DNA of 50,891 nt from Crocinitomicaceae bacterium (GTDB taxonomy: Bacteria > Bacteroidota > Bacteroidia > Flavobacteriales_D > Crocinitomicaceae), in contig JAGQYP010000024.1 of NCBI GenBank assembly GCA_020436025.1, forward strand, positions 1 through 50,891, written 5' to 3'. The notes under the pieces were generated by a model. That model saw only the letters and a program-made list of their open reading frames with translations, searched no databases and was not told where the DNA came from. The position numbers were made by a program, and so were the translations under genes. Shown piece after piece: positions 45,543 through 50,891 of this stretch; position 1 is the first letter of the stretch; each line of letters begins with the position of its first letter.

Positions 45543-45671
45543 GGCCTCGTAGCATACCCTGACGATAAATGTCAGGATCAACAAAATCTACGAAATCAGA
45601 TAGATTTCTTGTTTTGTTGAGCTGAATAGAGACCCGTGTTCGTCAACCGTGACGGAAAACATATATTTTTT
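45543..45671 (+). repeat. Partial copy of the tRNA-Arg 5' end plus hairpin-rich spacer
   Basis: Positions 45543-45556 (GGCCTCGTAGCATA) repeat the first 14 bases of the tRNA at 45672. The 115 bp after it (45557-45671) hold three stem-loops: CCTGAC with GTCAGG (45558-45576); AACAAAA and GAAATC with GATTTC and TTTTGTT (45580-45618); and CGTC with GACG (45641-45654). The copy lacks any anticodon or T arm, so it is not a second tRNA. Confidence 0.7.
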
Positions 45672-45745
45672 GGCCTCGTAGCATAACTGAATAGTGCACT
45701 TGATTACGGCTCAAGAGGTTGCAGGTTTGAATCCTGCCGAGGTCA
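45672..45745 (+). tRNA. tRNA-Arg (anticodon ACG)
   Basis: Cloverleaf by hand: acceptor GGCCTCG with CGAGGTC (one G-T pair), D stem GCA with TGC, anticodon stem CTTGA with TCAAG around loop TTACGGC (anticodon ACG, read as ICG), T stem GCAGG with CCTGC around TTTGAAT, discriminator A at 45745. No CCA is encoded, as usual in Bacteroidota. It is followed by a terminator and is the apparent integration target of the element to its right. Confidence 0.93.
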
Positions 45746-45751
45746 CAGAGG

Positions 45752-45790
45752 AAACCCAGCATTGATAATACTTTGCTGGGTTTTGTGTTT
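45752..45790 (+). terminator. Rho-independent terminator after tRNA-Arg
   Basis: AACCCAGCA (45753-45761) pairs with TGCTGGGTT (45774-45782) around a 12-base loop, followed by TTGTGTTTTT. Confidence 0.8.
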
Positions 45791-45900
45791 TTAAGAGGTT
45801 CATGTGTCTAGAAGCTCTGTATCTCAACAAAATGGTTGAGCTCACCTGCAAATGACCTGCAAATTTTTTAGTGGTTGTGAAAGCTACAAAATGAGTAGCT

Positions 45901-47124
45901 ATGATTTACATGAAACTGGCTCTTGACAAAAGGTACAAGAGAAATGATGGCACATGCAAAATTGTGTTTAGAATCACTTATGAAGGTCAATCAAGAGACA
46001 TTTCTAGTGGTTTCACCTGCAAATTTGAGCACTGGAATGAGAAGCAAGGTTGTCTATTCTTATTCAACAAAGAGCTTGAAACCCTTGACAAAAGGCTAAG
46101 AGAACAAAGATTGGGACTACAAGAAAGGATATTAGAGTATGAAAGAAGTTTACTTGATACTTGTTCCGGTATTCAGGATATTAAGAATTATCTTACTGGA
46201 TCTGTAACCAGAAGTACAACTGTACTGGATTATTGGGAAAAGGAGATTAAGATATTAAAGAGAACTAAAAGGTATGGTAATGCAAGATCCTATTCAGGGG
46301 TGCTTACCGCAGTCCTTATGAGTAAGTCATTGAATATCCCTTTCAAGAAGCTGAATTATAAGTGGGTTGTTAGCCTAGATACAGAATTAAGAGCTAGAGG
46401 TTTGAAGACCAACACCGTTTCTGTCTATATGAGAACATTAAGAGCACTTTATAATAAGGCTATTAATGAAGGCATAGCTGATGCTGATGATTATCCCTTC
46501 AATAAGTACAGAATTAGAACAGGTAAGACAACTCCACGTGTTGCAAGTATTGAAGAGTTGAGAAGCTTCTTCAATCTTAACTTGGATAAGAGTTCATGGG
46601 AATTTGATCACTGGAACTATGGCAAGCTGATCTTCATGTTAAGAGGTATCAACTTCACGGATTTGGCTCTACTTACAAAAGATAATATCAAGCAAGGCAG
46701 AATCGTGTACAAGAGAAGTAAGACGCACAAGTTGTACTCCATTGCTATTCTACCTGAAGTCCAGCAGTTAATCAGTCTATATGATGATCCTGAAAGGCTT
46801 ACACTGTTTCCAATATTGACTAATGATGAACTTAAGAACAAGGCAATACATCCATCAAGGATAGCACAGTTAAGGAAGAACACCAATAAGTGGCTTAAAA
46901 GATTAGGGATGAAGGCTGAAATCACTGAGCCATTGTCAACATACGTGTTCAGATATAGCTATGCCAATGCATGTAAGAAGTTGGGATTCTCCAAGGACTT
47001 AATAGCAGAAGCTTTAGGACATGAGTACGGTAATTCAATTACAGGTATCTACTTAGAGCAGTTTGACTTGGAGTATGTGGATGAGATGAATCAGTCGGTC
47101 ATGAAAAAAGTCTTGGGGATATAG
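45901..47124 (+). CDS. Tyrosine recombinase (Bacteroidota integrase)
   Basis: Site-specific integrase, 407 residues. Arm-type N-terminal DNA-binding domain (about 1-95), SAM-like core-binding domain (about 105-200) and catalytic domain (about 215-400). Catalytic residues: Arg248 in LRGINFTDL, Lys274 or Lys277, Arg351 in STYVFRYS (Tyr348 replaces the usual His, as in many Bacteroidota integrases), His374 in ALGHEYG and nucleophile Tyr384 in TGIYLEQF. It begins about 155 bp from the tRNA 3' end and probably integrates the element there. The stop codon TAG lies in the loop of a small hairpin. Confidence 0.93.
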   Translation: MIYMKLALDKRYKRNDGTCKIVFRITYEGQSRDISSGFTCKFEHWNEKQGCLFLFNKELETLDKRLREQRLGLQERILEYERSLLDTCSGIQDIKNYLTGSVTRSTTVLDYWEKEIKILKRTKRYGNARSYSGVLTAVLMSKSLNIPFKKLNYKWVVSLDTELRARGLKTNTVSVYMRTLRALYNKAINEGIADADDYPFNKYRIRTGKTTPRVASIEELRSFFNLNLDKSSWEFDHWNYGKLIFMLRGINFTDLALLTKDNIKQGRIVYKRSKTHKLYSIAILPEVQQLISLYDDPERLTLFPILTNDELKNKAIHPSRIAQLRKNTNKWLKRLGMKAEITEPLSTYVFRYSYANACKKLGFSKDLIAEALGHEYGNSITGIYLEQFDLEYVDEMNQSVMKKVLGI

Positions 47125-47138
47125 TATCCCTAGGCTTT
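47116..47138 (+). terminator. Possible terminator overlapping the integrase stop
   Basis: GGGATA (47116-47121) pairs with TATCCC (47125-47130); the three-base loop is the TAG stop codon. A short T run follows (CTTTTATCTTTT). Confidence 0.4.
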
Positions 47139-47171
47139 TATCTTTTATCTTAGTTCTCAAAACAGATTAAT

Positions 47172-48032
47172 ATGAATAAGTACCTATCTTTCTTAGTAAT
47201 GCTCCTATTTATCACACTAGCTAGTTCACAAGAGAAGAAAATCAAGTCTATATATTCTTACACTTATGTAGGTTACTATGATCATAAAGACTCCACAGTA
47301 GAATCTTATCTTGGAGAGGAATATGATTTCATGCAGCCCCCTACTAAGAAAGAGTTTGATAGGAAAGGCAATTTGATTAAGCTGTATAAATATCCCGCTA
47401 GTCTACATAGTAAGCCACACTTTTCTTACACTTATAATAAGACAGGAAAAGTAGTTGATTGGGAGATATATGACCAATCAGTGATTCCTAATAACTGGTT
47501 CAAGCATGTATATGATGATGAGGAAAGATTAGTACATAAGTCATTTGGAGACTCAGTTTCTGGTAGACACACAGATGTCTTGTATTCTTACAATGTAAAC
47601 GGAGCAGACACATTAATCAAGATTATGCAGGATGATACACTTCTATATTATGAATCTTTTTTCAACTATGAGAAAGTAATTGAGAACAGGCCAGTAAAAG
47701 TAAGAGAATATGTTAGGTTTAGTATGACTGGGGAAGACACTACTATTATTGGTGAAGCATGCTTTAAAGATTACTACAGATTTGGTAAGAAAGTAGTTAG
47801 AATTAATATTACTAATGAAACAGGGGAATACTATGAATACTATTCTTCAGGTGCTTCTGCTGGCAGATTAAAAAGCTCCACATGTCTTGTCAATGGTAAA
47901 AAATGTGACTGGAGCACTAGCTTTTACTATCATTACAATGCTGAAGGTGACATAATATTTCAAGCCGCAGTTCAACCTTATGAAGATAGAGGGATTGGTG
48001 ATATCACTGTAAATATTATTGAATACTATTAG
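47172..48032 (+). CDS. Secreted YD-repeat-like protein on the element
   Basis: A 286-residue protein with a signal peptide (MNKYLSFLVMLLFITLASS). The mature part is Tyr/Asp-rich with weak YD-like repeats: EFDRKGNLIKLYKY, YTYNKTGKVVDWEIYD, YHYNAEGDIIFQ. Such repeats occur in Rhs-type and other surface proteins, but the Rhs core and toxin parts are absent. It has two Cys residues near the end (SSTCLVNGKKCDW), possibly a disulphide. The function is unknown; it is element cargo. Confidence 0.65.
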   Translation: MNKYLSFLVMLLFITLASSQEKKIKSIYSYTYVGYYDHKDSTVESYLGEEYDFMQPPTKKEFDRKGNLIKLYKYPASLHSKPHFSYTYNKTGKVVDWEIYDQSVIPNNWFKHVYDDEERLVHKSFGDSVSGRHTDVLYSYNVNGADTLIKIMQDDTLLYYESFFNYEKVIENRPVKVREYVRFSMTGEDTTIIGEACFKDYYRFGKKVVRINITNETGEYYEYYSSGASAGRLKSSTCLVNGKKCDWSTSFYYHYNAEGDIIFQAAVQPYEDRGIGDITVNIIEYY

Positions 48033-48089
48033 TTTAATAAGCAACTCCTCTTCACCCATCATTCATGGTGAACTAAAAACTATGTCATC

Positions 48090-48542
48090 ATGAATAACAC
48101 ACTAAATGAAATCCAGCTATCGTATAAGAATAAGGTGGCTAAAAAGCCTAAGATTACCTGCAGTCAAGTAGCAAGAGAAGTAGTCCAAAACATCTACAAA
48201 GAAGTCAAGTGTGAGATGGATCTCAAAGAGTACTTCTTTATCGTATTTCTAAACAGGAGGAATCAAGTACTAGGGTTCTACAAGCTTTCTGAGGGTGGAC
48301 TTACTGCTACAGTAACTGATATCCGGATTGTATTTGCAGCAGCCTTGAAGTGTCTTGCATCTACTATTATCATGGCACACAATCATCCATCAGGTAATCC
48401 AGAGCCCTCACAAGCTGATATTGACCTGACAAAGCAGTTCAAGAAAGCTGGTGATATCTTGAGCATTAAGGTGCTAGATCACATAATTGTCACATCTGAT
48501 GAAGAGGTTTATACTTCATTTGTGGATGAGTTGTTACTGTAA
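48090..48542 (+). CDS. RadC-like JAB-domain protein
   Basis: JAB/MPN metalloprotease-fold protein of the RadC type, common on Bacteroidota mobile elements. The metal motif HNHPSGNPEPSQADID places His97, His99 and Asp110; an upstream Glu lies in KLSEGG (Glu68). The N-terminal helix-hairpin-helix part of full RadC is missing, so this is the short mobile-element form of 150 residues. Its role on elements is unproven; involvement in DNA processing or anti-restriction has been suggested for relatives. Confidence 0.9.
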   Translation: MNNTLNEIQLSYKNKVAKKPKITCSQVAREVVQNIYKEVKCEMDLKEYFFIVFLNRRNQVLGFYKLSEGGLTATVTDIRIVFAAALKCLASTIIMAHNHPSGNPEPSQADIDLTKQFKKAGDILSIKVLDHIIVTSDEEVYTSFVDELLL

Positions 48543-48550
48543 TCGAATAG

Positions 48551-48587
48551 GCAATACTTTTGGTTATTTCTTTACTAGAAGTATTGC
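48551..48587. other. Inverted repeat between the radC-like and HEPN-like genes
   Basis: GCAATACTT (48551-48559) and AAGTATTGC (48579-48587) form a nine-base-pair stem with a 19-base loop, without a T run after it. It may be a weak terminator or a protein-binding site before the HEPN-like gene. Confidence 0.45.
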
Positions 48588-48615
48588 TATATTTATTAGC
48601 TCAAAATAAGGATGA

Positions 48616-49287
48616 ATGGACAAAGGACGGCTACTGGAAAGAATCAATTTTCTATTGGAGAAAGGAAAAACAGTATTAAAAACAGAGAAAAAGGATGGAA
48701 TGTACGGTAGAGTTGTAGATCCAGGTCTTCAATCTGGGTTTAGAACAGCATCATTGTCTTTTATTAAAAACCTTTATGGTGAAGATCACATTTACTACAA
48801 GGATATTTTTTCCCAATCTAGTAACACAAATTGGTCTTCAGATACTGAGCGTTGTATCAATATTCTAGATAGTGTTAAAGAAGAAATAGAAGGAGACTGG
48901 CTCTTTGATATACAATCCTTGGTTGCTGCAGATATTTTCTCAGACTTCTTAGAAATGAGTGAACATCTTCTTGAGCAAGGATACAAAGATCCTGCTGCAG
49001 TTCTTATTGGCTCAACATTAGAGAGCCACATTAGCAATCTATGCGAGAAACATGATATACCTGTTACTATTTGGAAAGGGGACGGTAAGCTTGTTCCTAT
49101 TAAAGCAGATCAGCTTAATGCTGACCTCAAGAAGAATGGTGTTTATGGTACGCTGGAACAAAAGAATGTCACTTCGTGGCTGGATTTAAGAAACAAAGCA
49201 GCACATGGAAAATATGATGAATACACCAAAGAGCAAGTGGAGATAGTGCTCCTTGGTGTTCAAAATTTTATCTTAAGTCACAAATAA
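48616..49287 (+). CDS. HEPN-like domain protein (candidate RNase)
   Basis: A 223-residue helical protein. The last third has the HEPN signature R-x4-H as LRNKAAHGKY (Arg192, His197) preceded by a helix ending SWLD. A middle part (YKDPAAVLIGSTLESHISNLCEKHDI, about 123-148) is seen in many uncharacterised HEPN proteins. HEPN proteins often are RNases in toxin-antitoxin, abortive infection or CRISPR systems. No antitoxin (MNT nucleotidyltransferase) gene lies beside it; the polymerase gene converges with a five-base gap. RNase activity is inferred from the motif only. Confidence 0.7.
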   Translation: MDKGRLLERINFLLEKGKTVLKTEKKDGMYGRVVDPGLQSGFRTASLSFIKNLYGEDHIYYKDIFSQSSNTNWSSDTERCINILDSVKEEIEGDWLFDIQSLVAADIFSDFLEMSEHLLEQGYKDPAAVLIGSTLESHISNLCEKHDIPVTIWKGDGKLVPIKADQLNADLKKNGVYGTLEQKNVTSWLDLRNKAAHGKYDEYTKEQVEIVLLGVQNFILSHK

Positions 49288-49292
49288 GATTC

Positions 49293-50774
49293 TCAATTTA
49301 AGTATTCAACCTTAATAACCGGATCAACTCCAACTACCTCTTTTAGTACCTCAAACATGATATCGTGCGCTTTCTCATGATGTCTTTCCGTAACCAAAAA
49401 GCTGTCATGTATTGTAAGGAAAGGTATACCAGCCTTATCCAGCTTAGGAGCAATTAGCTTTAGAAATATATGGCTCTCAATCCTTTGCAGAACTTTAGGC
49501 GCATCTTTATGTGAGTCTGGATGATTCCCCATCTTCAACCAAATAAGAACTGTAGCTATCTCTGGAAACTTCTGATAGAAAGCTTTAAATAGCTTATCAG
49601 ACCTCCAACCTTTGTTTCGCCTATACAAAAGTTTTAACACAGAAGTTTTTGTTGTTTCTCTATCAGGAAAGAGAAGATTGCCTTCTTGATCTGCGGCTTC
49701 TGGGAATTCTCGCATGAAGAATTCATACACTCCTTGTTGTACTAAACTTGAAAAGTTTATAGTTTTAGTTGCTTTGTTTTCAGGGGTTCCAGCAAGTCTT
49801 CCCAACATAGAGGTACCAAAGACTAGGGAGGATTTGCTACAACTACTTATAATACTATCACCTATTCCCTTTATCCAGTACTTCTTAAGTATGGCTTTAG
49901 TTTTCTTCTTCCCAAGACCTTGTAGCTTAGTATATACGCTTCTTGAGATTGAAGTTTTAAGACAGAATCCGGAGTTCCCTGTTAAAAAACCATCCTTAAG
50001 AAGAATGTTCAACAGATAAGGTTGACTATTCTTTAGGTCCAATGATACAAGAGGTTCTCCATCTAATGTGATAAACTTTCTAAGATCTGAATCCAAGTTA
50101 GTCATAAAGTAATGAGCTCTTCTACCAAACTTATCTACACTCATCTTATTCTCCCGTTCTGATATTGCCATAATCTTGCTATATCTCTGCTCATAGAAAT
50201 GATCTGGATGCACTTTGTGAGGATTTTGCCTATGATCCAATAGCTCTTGCCTATGAAGACCTTTTATGTACTTGAGAGCTTCTTCCTTATTGATACTTAA
50301 ATTAGCTGCTATAATATTCTTGTAGAGTTCTGGATATGCCTTTTTAAGCTTATCCTTATGCGAGATCATCTTTTCAGACTCATCCTTAGTCAACTTTTTA
50401 GTAAACCTAGGATTCTTTATGTGAACTCTTGTAATAGGAGCTTCCATATACATTGGATTAAAGCGGATTCCTTTACTATGTCTTCCTGCAGAGTAAGCAT
50501 CATCCCTTAAGATTACCCTATGATGCTCCAAAATTTCTAAGTAAGCTTTATATTTTTTACCAAGACTGTTTTTCAGAAGTGTTGAATGAAGATAGATCTT
50601 GTTAGTCTCATTATCTTCTTCAGTTATGTTTAACAGCATCTTTCTATATATAAGACTTATCAAATATTTCAACTTATCTTCAATGAGAGCCTTATCAACC
50701 GTCTTAATAGAAGGTTCAAGTTGAGATGCCATTAAGGAGACATCAATTCCTTTAGGTATTGAAACTAAATACAT
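49293..50774 (-). CDS. T7-RNAP/PolA-like palm polymerase of a mobile element (TV-Pol-like)
   Basis: A 493-residue protein whose second half has superfamily-A polymerase motifs. Motif A: SLDLKNSQP (catalytic Asp246). Motif B: R-x3-K-x7-Y as Arg372, Lys376, Tyr384; the T7 RNA polymerase O-helix has the same R/K/Y spacing and also shares SV two residues after the lysine. Motif C: IHDSF (His456, Asp457), as in T7 RNA polymerase HDSF. A region with GRRAHYF and LDSDLRKF precedes motif A. The 'TV-Pol' family of transposon and virus polymerases, described as PolA/T7-like and proposed to be primase-polymerases, fits this best. The N-terminal 200 residues are charged and unassigned. The Gly after the motif B Tyr is replaced by Arg. 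It may replicate the element. Confidence 0.7.
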   Translation of the reverse strand: MYLVSIPKGIDVSLMASQLEPSIKTVDKALIEDKLKYLISLIYRKMLLNITEEDNETNKIYLHSTLLKNSLGKKYKAYLEILEHHRVILRDDAYSAGRHSKGIRFNPMYMEAPITRVHIKNPRFTKKLTKDESEKMISHKDKLKKAYPELYKNIIAANLSINKEEALKYIKGLHRQELLDHRQNPHKVHPDHFYEQRYSKIMAISERENKMSVDKFGRRAHYFMTNLDSDLRKFITLDGEPLVSLDLKNSQPYLLNILLKDGFLTGNSGFCLKTSISRSVYTKLQGLGKKKTKAILKKYWIKGIGDSIISSCSKSSLVFGTSMLGRLAGTPENKATKTINFSSLVQQGVYEFFMREFPEAADQEGNLLFPDRETTKTSVLKLLYRRNKGWRSDKLFKAFYQKFPEIATVLIWLKMGNHPDSHKDAPKVLQRIESHIFLKLIAPKLDKAGIPFLTIHDSFLVTERHHEKAHDIMFEVLKEVVGVDPVIKVEYLN

Positions 50775-50891
50775 GTAACTAAAATTATTTAAAACAAAAG
50801 TTCTCTAGAAGTGAACTTACACCTCTGACTTATCTTAGCTTTTTGACTTAGTATTTTGCTTATTTCAAGAGTGGGATTGAAGTTTACCCAA
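50775..50891. other. Non-coding region upstream of the polymerase gene
   Basis: Contains an inverted repeat AAGTTC (50798-50803) / GAACTT (50813-50818) with a nine-base spacer and two GACTTA direct repeats nearby. It could hold the promoter or operator of the polymerase gene, or part of a replication origin; neither is shown. Confidence 0.35.

Larger units (their letters stand above)
45747..50891 (+). mobile_element. Integrated mobile element at the 3' end of tRNA-Arg (runs past the window)
   Basis: The tRNA 3' end is followed within about 155 bp by a tyrosine recombinase gene, the classic layout of an integrative element in a tRNA gene. The cargo is a secreted YD-like protein, a RadC/JAB protein, a HEPN-like protein and a T7-RNAP/PolA-like polymerase on the opposite strand. 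By eye, lysine codons are more often AAG and arginine codons more often AGA/AGG than in the chromosomal genes to the left. The far attachment site is outside the window, so the exact left boundary is not fixed; it could lie within the tRNA 3' part. Confidence 0.75.

Noticed and set aside
45543..45556. Second tRNA gene
   Set aside because: Only the first 14 bases match; no anticodon arm, T arm or 3' acceptor strand follows.
46617..46925. Minus-strand frame within the integrase
   Set aside because: It is a shadow of the catalytic domain coding sequence; its product has no domain.

Overview
The window reads as chromosome of a low-GC Bacteroidota bacterium, probably Flavobacteriales. The supporting signs are promoters of the TTTG-N20-TAnnTTTG type, little Shine-Dalgarno signal, a type IX secretion (T9SS) sorting domain, many lipoproteins and secreted proteins with short MKK-type signal peptides, the DUF4924, DUF1987 and OmpH/Skp families, and a tRNA gene with no encoded CCA. 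No species is claimed.

Layout. Positions 1-1300 hold the tail of an unidentified gene and the rpsF-rpsR-rplI operon. Positions 1364-5734 are a tightly overlapping surface-polysaccharide operon: asparagine synthetase, a GT4 glycosyltransferase, a WcaF-like acetyltransferase and a GlcNAc-kinase-like protein. Then come a lone SiaC-type regulator, a GT22 mannosyltransferase and a DUF1853 protein. An OmpH operon (8674-11304) ends in a propeller lipoprotein and a GNAT enzyme. Positions 11343-17325 encode a T9SS-exported multidomain protein, two related exported proteins and a stand-alone PaaZ. A 1156-residue WD40-caspase protein (17492-20962) faces a VOC protein, a large Vps10-like propeller protein and one of two paralogous exported proteins. 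The translation cluster thrS-infC-rpmI-rplT follows, then the second paralog, ComEC, a nitroreductase, valS, a double-VOC lipoprotein, msrB, an IGHMBP2-type helicase, rlmB and dusB. Positions 42000-45400 carry a four-helix-bundle gene between imperfect inverted repeats, small unknown genes, and an acyltransferase pair that resembles the glycine/ornithine-lipid machinery.

The right end (about 45747 to beyond 50891) is an integrated mobile element beginning at the 3' end of a tRNA-Arg(ACG). It carries a tyrosine recombinase, a secreted YD-like protein, a RadC/JAB protein, a HEPN-like protein and, facing inward, a 493-residue protein with superfamily-A/T7-RNA-polymerase palm motifs. That protein is best explained as a TV-Pol-like replication polymerase of a mobile element and is the most interesting gene here. 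Next to it, the tRNA gene is separated from its likely promoter by about 115 bp of hairpin-rich DNA bounded by a 14-bp direct repeat of the tRNA 5' end.

A second theme is short degenerate repeat tracts (units of 7, 15, 16, 19 or 21 bp) in several spacers. One 16-bp unit occurs at two sites nearly 9 kb apart.
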